Part shown: piece by piece, positions 1-8,276 of the stretch
How positions within the stretch are numbered: position 1 is the first letter of the stretch
Layout of the letters: every line of letters begins with the position of its first letter
Source of the DNA: an uncultured Prevotella sp.
GTDB lineage: Bacteria; Bacteroidota; Bacteroidia; Bacteroidales; Bacteroidaceae
DNA: 64,000 bases
Direction: 5' to 3'
NCBI GenBank assembly: GCA_947170265.1
Contig: CAMVSV010000006.1
Coordinates: forward strand, 1-64,000
Notes under the pieces: model-generated
Database searches by the model: none
What the model saw: only the letters and a program-made list of their open reading frames with translations
Told to the model about the DNA's origin: nothing
Translations under genes and position numbers: made by a program

Positions 1-96
1 AAACTTGTTTGAATTGCCGAGCGTGAGGAAAGTCGGTGAAACCAAATAGCAGAAAAAGCAGAAATTATTGTTAATGTAAGGGTATAACAAAGGCTT

Positions 97-139
97 CAGT
101 TGTGTTGGATTTGCAGTTGTGTTGGATTTGTAATCCAAC
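97..139. repeat. 17-bp tandem repeat ending in a palindrome
   Basis: The unit CAGTTGTGTTGGATTTG occurs at 97-113 and again at 114-130. The second copy runs into GTTGGAT-TTGTA-ATCCAAC (121-139), a perfect 7-bp inverted repeat. This resembles the small dispersed intergenic palindromes common in Prevotella genomes. No function can be read from it. Confidence 0.7.
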
Positions 140-267
140 ACCATCGAATATTAGCATCTGTGATGCGGTAAAATGATGACATCGGATTGGTGCGCCCCGA
201 AAGGGCGTACCTCACAATCACTCTGTTAAGTTGTAACGGATCTGCAGCTGTGGCAGTTGGCATTTTT

Positions 268-316
268 CGGATTACAAATCCTAATACTCAATGGAGCAGG
301 ATTGCAAATCCTGCTC
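268..316. repeat. Two further GGATT/AATCC palindromes
   Basis: GGATT-ACA-AATCC lies at 269-281. GAGCAGGATT-GCA-AATCCTGCTC (294-316) is a perfect 10-bp inverted repeat with a 3-base loop. Both share their core with the palindrome at 121-139, so the three belong to one family of short intergenic repeats. Without a T run they do not look like terminators. Confidence 0.65.
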
Positions 317-351
317 AACATTAGTTTTTAAGCTTGTAAGTTCAGCTCAAC

Positions 352-452
352 AAAAGCAAGCTTTTCTTTTTCACTCGTTCATTCCGAAACTCTGGCTGCG
401 CCGAAGTTACTCTCACTCGGAAATGAAGAGAAAAGCAAGCTTTTCTTTTTCA
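352..452. repeat. 22-bp direct repeat before the B12 promoter
   Basis: The same 22 bases (AAAAGCAAGC followed by TTTTCTTTTTCA) occur at 352-373 and 431-452, each followed by a CACTCGTTnATTC-like tail. The inner part is self-complementary (AAAAGCTTGCTTTT-like). The second copy lies where the -33 region of the promoter at 470 would be. Confidence 0.7.
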
Positions 453-469
453 TTTCACTCGTTTATTCG

Positions 470-477
470 TAACTTTG
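470..477 (+). promoter_or_regulatory. -7 promoter box of the B12 uptake genes
   Basis: TAACTTTG fits the Bacteroidota -7 consensus TAnnTTTG and lies a few bases before the cobalamin riboswitch, where transcription should begin. No clear TTTG -33 box is seen 19-20 bases upstream, so the call rests on the -7 box and position. Confidence 0.5.
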
Positions 478-481
478 CGGG

Positions 482-700
482 GCGAAAGGTTCACCCATAC
501 GGCGTGATTAAAAGGGAACCGGGTGGAAATCCCGGACTGTCCCGCAGCTGTGAGCCGCCATTATGGACGCAATCAATATGCCACTGGCTGCCGAAGCCTT
601 ATATATATAATAAGGTGGAGGTACCGGGAAGGGATTGCTCATCCGGCGGTATAGTCAGAAGACCTGCCTCTTGCCATCTGCCCCATGCGCTGCGAGCGAC
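482..700 (+). promoter_or_regulatory. Cobalamin riboswitch
   Basis: The segment carries the hallmark blocks of the B12 riboswitch family in the correct order: an early AAAGGTTCACCC-type paired element, the B12-box region GGGAACCGGGTGGAAATCCC (522-541), the following GGACTGTCCCGCAGCTGTGA, and the distal AGTCAGAAGACCTGCC block near 653-668. It precedes the TonB-dependent receptor by about 60 bases, the usual arrangement for btuB in this phylum. In the family, cobalamin binding to this leader shuts down expression. I cannot tell from sequence alone whether control here is at translation or transcription; no obvious terminator lies between it and the start codon. Confidence 0.93.
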
Positions 701-761
701 GGCGACATGCGGGAAACCATTTATTAGAAATGCGCGACAGCCATGTTGCGCCAATGAAGCA

Positions 762-2774
762 ATGAGAATGAAACAGTTCTTTCTCTTCGTCATGCTGTGT
801 ACTATGCTGCTGCAACCGGCACATGCACAATCCATGCTCGACAGCCTGCAACAGGTTGACGAGGTGGTGGTCGTGGGCAGACTCCGACATCAGGAGACGC
901 TGCCGGCACAACACCTCAAAGGCAAACAGCTCGAACATCTCGACAACCACTCCATAGCTGATGCTCTGAGATACTTCGCCGGAGTGCAGCTCAAGGACTA
1001 TGGTGGTGTGGGAGGAATAAAAAGCATAGACGTGAGAAGTATGGGGTCGGGTCACATGGGCATCTACTACGACGGCATAGAGCTTGGCAACGCCCAGAAC
1101 ACCCAGACAGACCTCGGACAGTTCTCGCTCGACAATGTTGAAGAGATAACGCTCTACAACGGACAGAAGAGTTCCATCTTCCAGACTGCCAGCGACTTCG
1201 GACATGCCGGCTCGGTGTATATACGCACACGCCGCCCCCAGTTCACCACCCCACAGCAAAGACAACGCACCACTCTGAAGGCTGCCTATGGCTCCAGCGA
1301 CAACATGCAGATGGCGGCACTGTGGGAAAGACAGCTCACACAGACGACAAGCACCTCGCTGAACGCCGCCGTGCAGACTGCCAGCGGACGCTACCACTTC
1401 AGGTACAGAAGGGCGCTGCCCGACGGCACCACCGCCTATGACACCACCGCCGTGAGGCAAAACGGCGACATACAGAGCTCACGCCTCGAATGGAACATAT
1501 ACGGCGGCGACAACCGTCAGGGGCTGTGGAGTGGAAAGGCGTATGTGTACTGGTCGGACAGAGGCATACCTGGTGCGATAGTGAACAACGTGTGGCGGCG
1601 AGGCGAGCGTCAGCACGACCTCAACAGCTTTGTTCAAGGGTCGTGGCAGAAAGACATGTGCCGGAGGTTCAGCTCGAGGCTCATGGCGAAATATGCCTAC
1701 TACCGCACACGCTACATGAACCACGACATCACACAGCTGCCCACCGACAACCACTACTACCAGCAAGAGCTGTTCCTGTCGACGTCGAACGTGCTGGAGA
1801 TAGTGCCCCACTGGAGTGCAAGCATAAGCTACGACCTAAGGTGGAACAAGCTCAATGCCGACAGCTACCGCTTTGCCTATCCCACACGATGGTCAAACCT
1901 CGTGGCAATGGCTACAGCCCTGGACCTCTGCCACCTCAAGGTGCAGGCATCAGCACTGTCGTCATTCATACACGACCACACACGCGACGGACACCCGTCG
2001 GCAAGCTACAGGAGACTCACGCCGGCGCTGTTTATCAACCTGCTGCCCTTTGCCGACCAGCGGCTCACCATTCATGCCTATGCGAAGCAGAGCTTCCGCA
2101 TGCCCACATTCAACGACCTCTACTACACCGACATGGGCAATGCCATGCTCCGTCCCGAGAGAGCCACGCAATATGACATAGGACTGCGCAGCCGCAACCA
2201 ATGGAACATGCACGGCTGGAAATGGACACTGGAGCTGGGTGGCGACACCTACTACAACACCACCCGCGACAAGATAATAGCCTATCCCAAAGGACAGCAG
2301 TTCAGATGGACCATGCTCAACCTCGGAAAGGTGAGAACCATCGGAGCAGAGGCGACGGCTGCCGCTACATGCCAGCCCAACGCCGACATGCTCATCAGCA
2401 TGCAGGTGCAATACACCTACCAACGGGCTTCCGACAAGACCAACCCGGCAACACCGTACTACAACCATCAGATACCCTACATTCCACGCCACAGCGGCTC
2501 GCTGACAGCTGCCATAAGCTACAAGCACTGGACGGCAAACTACAGCTTCATATATACCGGAGAACGCTATAACGAACAGGAAAACATCATATATAACCAC
2601 ATGGAGCCATGGTACACCTCAGACATGAGCCTGCAATATGACTTCACGCTGATGAGATGCCAATGGAAAGCTACCCTTGAGGTAAACAACCTGCTCTCGC
2701 AGGACTACGACGTGATACTCAACTACCCCATGCCCAAGCGCAACTACATGATGAAGGTGAGCGTTACGATATGA
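762..2774 (+). CDS. btuB: TonB-dependent vitamin B12 receptor (BtuB type)
   Basis: Outer-membrane TonB-dependent receptor, probably importing cobalamin into the periplasm. I start it at 762 because the protein then begins with a clean signal peptide (MRMKQFF... cut after AHA/QS); 768 is an alternative. Mature protein of about 645 residues: a short N-terminal stretch with a TonB-box-like DEVVVVG, a plug domain (IADALRYFAGVQLKDYGG, then VRSMGSGHMGIYYDG) and a 22-strand-type barrel with alternating aromatic strands ending in MMKVSVTI. There is no N-terminal carboxypeptidase-D-like domain, so it is BtuB-like rather than SusC-like. The cobalamin riboswitch directly upstream and the BtuG-like lipoprotein gene 46 bases downstream give the substrate. 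Alternative: another cobamide or corrinoid receptor. Confidence 0.88.
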   Translation: MRMKQFFLFVMLCTMLLQPAHAQSMLDSLQQVDEVVVVGRLRHQETLPAQHLKGKQLEHLDNHSIADALRYFAGVQLKDYGGVGGIKSIDVRSMGSGHMGIYYDGIELGNAQNTQTDLGQFSLDNVEEITLYNGQKSSIFQTASDFGHAGSVYIRTRRPQFTTPQQRQRTTLKAAYGSSDNMQMAALWERQLTQTTSTSLNAAVQTASGRYHFRYRRALPDGTTAYDTTAVRQNGDIQSSRLEWNIYGGDNRQGLWSGKAYVYWSDRGIPGAIVNNVWRRGERQHDLNSFVQGSWQKDMCRRFSSRLMAKYAYYRTRYMNHDITQLPTDNHYYQQELFLSTSNVLEIVPHWSASISYDLRWNKLNADSYRFAYPTRWSNLVAMATALDLCHLKVQASALSSFIHDHTRDGHPSASYRRLTPALFINLLPFADQRLTIHAYAKQSFRMPTFNDLYYTDMGNAMLRPERATQYDIGLRSRNQWNMHGWKWTLELGGDTYYNTTRDKIIAYPKGQQFRWTMLNLGKVRTIGAEATAAATCQPNADMLISMQVQYTYQRASDKTNPATPYYNHQIPYIPRHSGSLTAAISYKHWTANYSFIYTGERYNEQENIIYNHMEPWYTSDMSLQYDFTLMRCQWKATLEVNNLLSQDYDVILNYPMPKRNYMMKVSVTI

Positions 2775-2820
2775 CAGCAAGAGACGAAGAAGGAAACTAA
2801 CGACAAGAGACAGAGAAGAG

Positions 2821-4827
2821 ATGAAGGAGATAAGGACAATTGCCATACTGATGCTCTGCTGCATGGGCATCGTTGCATGCCGCGACGAGGTGATGGTGGT
2901 CTACCCCACCACCGAGGAAAGCACAGCCGTCAGCGACGACGGCAACATGGCGGGACTCTATGTGCTCTGCGAAGGCAACATGGGGTCAAACAAAGCCACG
3001 CTCGACTATCTCGACTTCGCAACATCTACCTACCAGCGCAACATCTACCCGTCGCGCAACCCCAACACACCCATGGAGCTCGGCGACGTGGGCAACGACA
3101 TAAAAATATACGGTTCACAGCTGTGGATGGTGATAAACTGCTCAAACAAGGTGGAAGTGGCTGATGCACGCACCGCAAGGAGCATCACCCACATAAACAT
3201 TCCCAACTGCCGGTACATGGCGTTCCACAACGGGTATGCATACATAAGCTCGTATGTGGGACAGATGGCAGAAAGCCAGATGATGGGCAGCGTGTATAAG
3301 GTAGATACCGTGAGCCATGCCATAGTGGGACAGATCACCGTGGGACGACAACCCGAAGAGCTTGCCATAGTGGGCAACAAGCTGTATGTGGCGAACAGCG
3401 GAGGCTACAGTGGGGCGCAGGGACACGGCTACGACCGCAAGATAAGCGTGATAGACCTCAGCACCTTCAGCAAGGAAGCAGAGATTGACGTGGCTCCCAA
3501 CCTGCACCGACTGAGAAGCGACTCGCACGGACAGCTGTGGGTTAGCTCGCGCGGCGACAACGACAGCTTCCAGCCCAAACTCTATGTGCTGAGGGAGAAC
3601 CAGCACGGCATGATGGAGAAGACCGACTCCATGAGCATGAGCGTGGGCGACATGTGTGTGGTGGGCGACTCGGTATACTTCTATTCCACTTCTTTGGACA
3701 ACAACGGACGAACGTCAGAGAACACCTACGGCATAATAAATGCCGGGACCCACCAGATAGTAAACAACAGTCTCGTGAAGACCAACGACGACAAACCCTC
3801 GCCCACCACTCCCTACGGCATGGTAGTACACCCGCAGACAAAGGACATTTTCCTGATGGATGCCACCAACTATGTGTCGAGCGGAAGGCTGTTCCACTAT
3901 GACTGTCATGGAGAACTGTTGGGAGTGAACTGGACAGGCGACATTCCCGGACATGCCGCTTTCCTGCCAAAAAGACTCACGCCACCACCTCCAGAAAAGC
4001 CTGACGATACACCTGACGAGCCCCACAGCCAGTGGATAGAAGCCGTAGACGAATATGTGCCGGCTCCGGGACAGTTTGTAAACATTCTCCCTGCCTATGA
4101 GGACGGCGACGATGCCAAGACCATGGCAATGAAATGCACCGAGGCAATAGCCCACAACAACGGGAGAATGGTAACACTTGGCGGCTACGGAGGATACATA
4201 ACCTTCCATTTCGACCACAGCATTGCAAACATTGAAGGAGAGAACGACTTCCTCATCAGCGGCAATGCCATAAGAGGCAACAGCGAACCCGGCATAGTGA
4301 TGGTGTCGCAGGACATCAACCACAACAACCTGCCCGACGACCAGTGGTATGAACTCAGCGGAAGCTGTGACAACGATGCTGCCCAGAAGCCTGTTTACGG
4401 CTATGAGATAGAATACTGTAAGGCACCGATGAGCGACATACCATGGACCGACAATCAAGGCAACAACGGCGTGGTGGCACGCAACAGCTTCCACCAACAG
4501 GAATATTTCCCCATGTGGCTGCCATCGCCACTCCGCTTCAAGGGCACACGACTGCCCGACAATGCCACAGACCAAGGCACCAACGGCACTGCCTACTGGG
4601 TGCTGTCACCCTTCGCCTACGGCTATGCCGACAATCTCACCGATGACGAAGGCTCCTCGTTCAACATTGAATGGGCAGTGGACCGAAGACGCCAGCCTGT
4701 GAGGCTCACCCATGTAGACTTCATCAGGGTCTACACCGCCGTAAACCAGCAATGCGGATGGATTGGAGAAACCTCGACAGAGATTACCGGAGCCAGGGAC
4801 TTGCACTTCACGGGTTCGGGAAAATAA
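2821..4827 (+). CDS. BtuG-like surface lipoprotein with an extra C-terminal domain
   Basis: Exported lipoprotein of 668 residues; lipobox I-V-A-C with lipidated Cys20. Residues about 45-390 are a YncE-like beta-propeller: repeated blades such as HIVNN.., KVEVADA, GNKLYVANSGG and KISVIDLSTF, as in BtuG of Bacteroides, which caps BtuB and binds B12 very tightly. After a proline linker (PPPPEKPDDTPDEP, about residue 390-402) comes a second domain of about 260 residues (PAPGQFVNILPAYEDGD..., LGGYGGYITFHFDHS, PGIVMVSQDINHNNLPDDQWYELSG). That domain is common on Bacteroidota surface proteins of unknown role. Position straight after btuB and under the same riboswitch supports B12 capture at the cell surface. 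The B12 role is inferred; other ligands are possible. Confidence 0.78.
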   Translation: MKEIRTIAILMLCCMGIVACRDEVMVVYPTTEESTAVSDDGNMAGLYVLCEGNMGSNKATLDYLDFATSTYQRNIYPSRNPNTPMELGDVGNDIKIYGSQLWMVINCSNKVEVADARTARSITHINIPNCRYMAFHNGYAYISSYVGQMAESQMMGSVYKVDTVSHAIVGQITVGRQPEELAIVGNKLYVANSGGYSGAQGHGYDRKISVIDLSTFSKEAEIDVAPNLHRLRSDSHGQLWVSSRGDNDSFQPKLYVLRENQHGMMEKTDSMSMSVGDMCVVGDSVYFYSTSLDNNGRTSENTYGIINAGTHQIVNNSLVKTNDDKPSPTTPYGMVVHPQTKDIFLMDATNYVSSGRLFHYDCHGELLGVNWTGDIPGHAAFLPKRLTPPPPEKPDDTPDEPHSQWIEAVDEYVPAPGQFVNILPAYEDGDDAKTMAMKCTEAIAHNNGRMVTLGGYGGYITFHFDHSIANIEGENDFLISGNAIRGNSEPGIVMVSQDINHNNLPDDQWYELSGSCDNDAAQKPVYGYEIEYCKAPMSDIPWTDNQGNNGVVARNSFHQQEYFPMWLPSPLRFKGTRLPDNATDQGTNGTAYWVLSPFAYGYADNLTDDEGSSFNIEWAVDRRRQPVRLTHVDFIRVYTAVNQQCGWIGETSTEITGARDLHFTGSGK

Positions 4828-4881
4828 AAAAAACGGAATTAGGATAACACTTATGTTTCACTAAATAAATAAAACATTATT

Positions 4882-5832
4882 ATGAAGAAAAATTTCTACT
4901 TAATGGCTCTCGCAGCCGCAATCACAGCAACACCGACAATGGGTCAGGATGTAGTGGAAGACAATCTGGATGTTGTAGTTGAACAAACCACAGCCACCTT
5001 TGACGACATTGAAATCGGAGAAAGCGGATACTACAACGGCAGCGACCTTGAAGGCTCATTCAAGAGCGGAGCCTACCAGTTTGAAGTAAACTACAATTCA
5101 AAGTATGGCTCGTGGAGCGGATTTGCCGTTTCAGAAAAGACAGAGACCAACTTCGTGGACTATACTGAAAGCCAGTATAACAGCTGCGTGGGCAGTGGCT
5201 ACAACAACTCAAGCAACTATGTGGTGGCATATCCCAACACCTATGGAATAGAGCCGGGACAGTCGGAAAAAATCACTGCAAGCGACGGTTCTGCATTCGA
5301 TGCCAAGGGCTTCTTCATCACCAACAGTGCATGGAACGTGGATTCCTACCTTAACGGAGATGGTCAGACAGGCACCGCCGGCGACGGTCAGTCCTTCACC
5401 GGTACAGACCCTTTCCGCACCGGCGACTGGTTTAAGATTACAGCCTATGGAGTGCATGAGGACAACAGCGTGGCTACCGTTGACTTCTACCTTGCCGACT
5501 ATCGTTCGGAGAACGAAGAAGACCACTACTATGTGAGCAACTGGCAGTGGTTTGACCTCACATCACTGGGCACAGTGAAAGAGGTTAGCTTCTGGACCAG
5601 CTCCAGCCGCAACAATAGCTGGGGCATGACCACTCCCGGCTATTTCTGCATGGACAACTTCAACGACGGCGACTTCACTCCCACAGCCATCAGCAGCATG
5701 AAGAACAGCACCAAGGAGGCTGTAGTAGTGGCTCGCTACACGCTCGACGGTCGCAAGATTGCAGCACCACAGCACGGCATCAACATCGTGAAGATGAGCG
5801 ACGGAAGCACACGCAAGGTGATGGTGAAATAA
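4882..5832 (+). CDS. DUF4465 secreted protein with T9SS tail
   Basis: 316 residues; signal peptide cut after TMG/QD, no lipobox. The body matches the DUF4465 pattern: FDDIEIGESGYYNGSD, FEVNYNSKYGSWSGFAVSEK, NYVVAYPNTYG, then the F.TDPFRTGDWFKIT..GV.EDN and SEFWTSSSRNNSWGMTTPGYFCMDNF block. As I recall, BtuH proteins, which bind B12 in Bacteroides, belong to this fold family. The last 30 residues (ARYTLDGRKIAAPQHGI ... RKVMVK) are a Prevotella-type type IX secretion/sorting tail, so it is probably carried across the outer membrane and attached to the surface. It follows the BtuG-like gene by 54 bases and likely shares its transcript. B12 binding is an inference from locus and family. Confidence 0.75.
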   Translation: MKKNFYLMALAAAITATPTMGQDVVEDNLDVVVEQTTATFDDIEIGESGYYNGSDLEGSFKSGAYQFEVNYNSKYGSWSGFAVSEKTETNFVDYTESQYNSCVGSGYNNSSNYVVAYPNTYGIEPGQSEKITASDGSAFDAKGFFITNSAWNVDSYLNGDGQTGTAGDGQSFTGTDPFRTGDWFKITAYGVHEDNSVATVDFYLADYRSENEEDHYYVSNWQWFDLTSLGTVKEVSFWTSSSRNNSWGMTTPGYFCMDNFNDGDFTPTAISSMKNSTKEAVVVARYTLDGRKIAAPQHGINIVKMSDGSTRKVMVK

Positions 5833-5872
5833 GCCATAAGAACAAACCACGGCACCGTGGGTGCCATAAAGC

Positions 5873-5911
5873 AAAGAAGGCTGCCTCCAAGTTGGAAGCA
5901 GCCTTCTTTTG
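5873..5911. terminator. Terminator after the B12 locus
   Basis: AGAAGGCTGC ... GCAGCCTTCT forms a strong stem (about 5875-5908) with a TTTT tail on the plus strand. It lies between two convergent genes and may also stop transcription of nhaD from the other side. Confidence 0.85.
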
Positions 5912-5945
5912 TATATTGACATGTGTTATGTCATATCGCTATTCA

Positions 5946-7289
5946 CTAAAACAGGAATGTGCGTATGAACCAATAGCACACGATGCCTGCAAGATAACCC
6001 ACGAAAGCTATCCAGGTGATTTTCTTCATGTACCAGCCGAAGGTTATCTTCTCCAGACCCATGACCACCACGCCGGCGGCAGAACCGATGATGAGCATAG
6101 AACCTCCTACACCGGCACAGTAAGCAAGGAGTTGCCAGAAGATGCCGTCAACAGCCATATCGCCGGTGGGAGCAACGGGATACATTCCCATGCAGCCTGC
6201 CACGAGGGGCACATTGTCGACAATCGACGAGAGCACTCCTATGATACCAGTCACGAGATAGTGGTTGCCCTCAAACACCGTGTCCAGACCGCGTCCCAGC
6301 TGGGTGAGCACGCCTATGGTCTCAAGACAAGCCACAGCCATGAGTATGCCGAGGAAGAACAGTATGGTGCTCATGTCTATGCGTGAGAGCATGTTGGTGA
6401 CACGCTTCTGCATGGCACCCTTCTCCTCTTTCTGCTTCAGCTTGCCATAGAACACCTCAGTTACGGTCCACAGCACACCAAGCACGAGCAGTATGCCTAC
6501 GAACGGCGGCAGATGGGTGATGCTCTTGAAGATGGGTACGAAGATGAGTCCGCCCACGCCAAGGAAGAATATGGCCTTGCGCTGACCTGTTGTCAGTTCA
6601 CAGGCTCCCACACTCTGTGCCTGCTGGGCCGTGAAGGTGAGATCGCCCTTGAGCGAGAGAGAGAGAATGTAGGCAGGTATTACCATGGAAACGAGCGACG
6701 GTATGAAAATCTCGGTAATCACACCGGCTGCCGTCACCAGTCCCTTGTTCCACAGCATGATGGTGGTTACATCGCCTATAGGCGAGAAGGCACCGCCGGA
6801 GTTGGCAGCGATGACTACCAAGGCAGCATAGATGAGACGGTCTTTCTTGTCGCTCACGAGCTTGCGCAGGATCATGATCATCACTATCGAGGTGGTGAGG
6901 TTGTCGAGAATGGCAGAAAGGATGAATGTCATGAAGGCTATTCGCCACAACAGCGCCCGCTTGCTCTTGGTCTGAAGAGTGTCGCGCACGAAGTTGAAGC
7001 CCCCGTTTTGGTCTACGAGCTCCACAATGGTCATGGCTCCCATGAGGAAAAACAGCGTGGTGCTGGTGCTTCCCAGGTGTTTCTCCATCACTTCGCTCAC
7101 TGCCAAGGCTACCTTGTCGCCCACAGCGCCCGATATGTACTGTCCCGGATCAATCATGAAGAGAGTCCAGCAACCCACAAACATCAACAAGGCAATGGCA
7201 GCCTTGTTTACCTTTGTGACACTTTCAATGGCTATACACAGATAGCCAATCACAAAGACTACAATAATTGCAATTGTTAAACTTGACAT
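5946..7289 (-). CDS. nhaD: Na+/H+ antiporter, NhaD type
   Basis: 447-residue inner-membrane protein with about 11-12 hydrophobic helices, exporting Na+ (or Li+) in exchange for H+. It has the NhaD/ion-transporter-superfamily look: MTIVELVDQNGGF near residue 105, LSAILDNLTTSIVMIMI (a helix with the conserved Asp-Asn), and AANSGGAFSPIGDVTTIMLW, the family's signature loop with polar residues in the membrane. A second inverted half repeats this (SSIVDNVPLV and GGSMLIIGSAAGVV). Length is normal. It is transcribed divergently from the queuosine-precursor transporter through a palindromic promoter. Confidence 0.9.
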   Translation of the reverse strand: MSSLTIAIIVVFVIGYLCIAIESVTKVNKAAIALLMFVGCWTLFMIDPGQYISGAVGDKVALAVSEVMEKHLGSTSTTLFFLMGAMTIVELVDQNGGFNFVRDTLQTKSKRALLWRIAFMTFILSAILDNLTTSIVMIMILRKLVSDKKDRLIYAALVVIAANSGGAFSPIGDVTTIMLWNKGLVTAAGVITEIFIPSLVSMVIPAYILSLSLKGDLTFTAQQAQSVGACELTTGQRKAIFFLGVGGLIFVPIFKSITHLPPFVGILLVLGVLWTVTEVFYGKLKQKEEKGAMQKRVTNMLSRIDMSTILFFLGILMAVACLETIGVLTQLGRGLDTVFEGNHYLVTGIIGVLSSIVDNVPLVAGCMGMYPVAPTGDMAVDGIFWQLLAYCAGVGGSMLIIGSAAGVVVMGLEKITFGWYMKKITWIAFVGYLAGIVCYWFIRTFLF

Positions 7290-7350
7290 GTATAAATAGA
7301 TTTTTGAATGATTATTCTATGCTTTGCCGTCAGTAACAACGATTTGCGGC

Positions 7351-7394
7351 TGCAAAAGTACACAAAAAAATCGGTTTTTTTGTGTACTTTTGCA
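7351..7394. promoter_or_regulatory. Palindromic divergent promoter
   Basis: A perfect 20-bp inverted repeat: TGCAAAAGTACACAAAAAAA (7351-7370), a 4-base centre TCGG, then its exact complement (7375-7394). Each arm carries TACTTTTG, a match to the Bacteroidota -7 box TAnnTTTG: at 7385-7392 pointing to the transporter gene at 7445, and at 7353-7360 on the minus strand pointing to nhaD at 7289. Neither has a clear TTTG box at the normal distance. It may therefore be a twin promoter, an operator for a dimeric regulator, or a hairpin. Confidence 0.6.
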
Positions 7395-7444
7395 ACTATT
7401 ATCAGAGTTTGGGAACTCATTGACTAAACATCGGCATAAAAAAC

Positions 7445-8170
7445 ATGGCAGAACAAGGAAGAATAAAGGAAAACAGAAGAGAGAAGACTATGGTATCCGT
7501 GCTGTTCATGCAATTCAGCATAGTGTTTACGGTGTGTCTGATAGCATCAAACATACTTGAAACGAAACAAATGGTGTTCGGACCACTACACATGACGGGC
7601 GGACTGCTCATCTTTCCAATATCGTATATAGTCAACGATGTGGTGTGCGAGGTATGGGGCTACAGAAGGGCAAGCATACTCATCTGGACAGGATTCCTCA
7701 CCAACTTCGCATTCATGATGATTGCATGCATAGCCGATGCCATTCCCGGAGCACCCTATTGGGACAACGAGAAAGGATTTCATTCCATCTTCGGACTGAC
7801 GCCACGCATAGCACTGGCATCGTTCATCTCGTTCATTGCAGGAAGCTTCGTCAATGCCTATGTAATGAGCCGGATGAAGATTGCCGACAAAGGCAGACGC
7901 TTCCCCCTGAGAGCCATCATGAGCACCATCTGGGGCGAAGGAGCCGACTCTCTGCTGTTCTTTCCCCTTGCTTTCTTTGGAGTTCTGCCCAACTACGAGC
8001 TGCCACTGATGATGCTCTCCCAGCTGGTTTTGAAAACGGTCTATGAGATTATTGTGCTGCCTGTTACCATTTGCGTGGTGAGATGGGTGAAAGAATATGA
8101 GGGAGAAGACATTTACGACAACCATGTGAGCTACAATATATTTGGTATATTCAAACCTCACAGAGACTGA
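7445..8170 (+). CDS. yhhQ: Queuosine precursor transporter (YhhQ/QPTR)
   Basis: 241-residue inner-membrane protein of the YhhQ (DUF165/vitamin-uptake-like) family, with about six hydrophobic helices. In the family it imports queuosine precursors (preQ0/preQ1) for modification of tRNA anticodon position 34. Seen features: [39 protein letters not shown] (the family's conserved helix with Asn-Asp and Glu), [11 protein letters not shown] and [18 protein letters not shown]. The start at 7445 is kept because the promoter box at 7385 leaves room for it; Met at 7490 is an alternative. trmD follows 106 bases downstream, putting two tRNA anticodon-loop functions side by side. Confidence 0.87.
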   Translation: MAEQGRIKENRREKTMVSVLFMQFSIVFTVCLIASNILETKQMVFGPLHMTGGLLIFPISYIVNDVVCEVWGYRRASILIWTGFLTNFAFMMIACIADAIPGAPYWDNEKGFHSIFGLTPRIALASFISFIAGSFVNAYVMSRMKIADKGRRFPLRAIMSTIWGEGADSLLFFPLAFFGVLPNYELPLMMLSQLVLKTVYEIIVLPVTICVVRWVKEYEGEDIYDNHVSYNIFGIFKPHRD

Positions 8171-8276
8171 GAACCACAAAACAACACTTTATCCTGAAAC
8201 AGGCAGCCACGCTATTTCCGAAAAATTACAAGGCAAGATACACATAACTCGTTTATTTTGCTTAAATTTGCAAGCT

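Larger units (their letters stand above)
1..469. other. Repeat-rich intergenic leader region
   Basis: No convincing complete gene is visible. In one forward frame bases 2-49 could be the last codons of an upstream gene (ends ...GETK, stop at 50-52), but this is too short to support. The rest holds a 17-bp tandem repeat, three small palindromes sharing the core GGATT-N3-AATCC, and a 22-bp direct repeat. The region lies directly before the promoter and riboswitch of the B12 uptake genes. The reading frame of the receptor gene stays open back to position 291, but it runs through the riboswitch and has no signal peptide at its start, so I treat that extension as chance. Confidence 0.6.

Noticed and set aside
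10..60. GAGGAAAGTC string resembling the start of RNase P RNA
   Set aside because: Only about ten bases match; the following conserved RNase P blocks are absent.
291..761. N-terminal extension of the TonB-dependent receptor frame by 157 codons
   Set aside because: The frame is open by chance. It runs through the cobalamin riboswitch and the repeats, while a proper signal peptide starts at 762.
8263..8276. Leaderless promoter for trmD (TAAATTTG six bases before ATG)
   Set aside because: No -33 partner at the right distance; the gene is more likely cotranscribed with the transporter 106 bases upstream.
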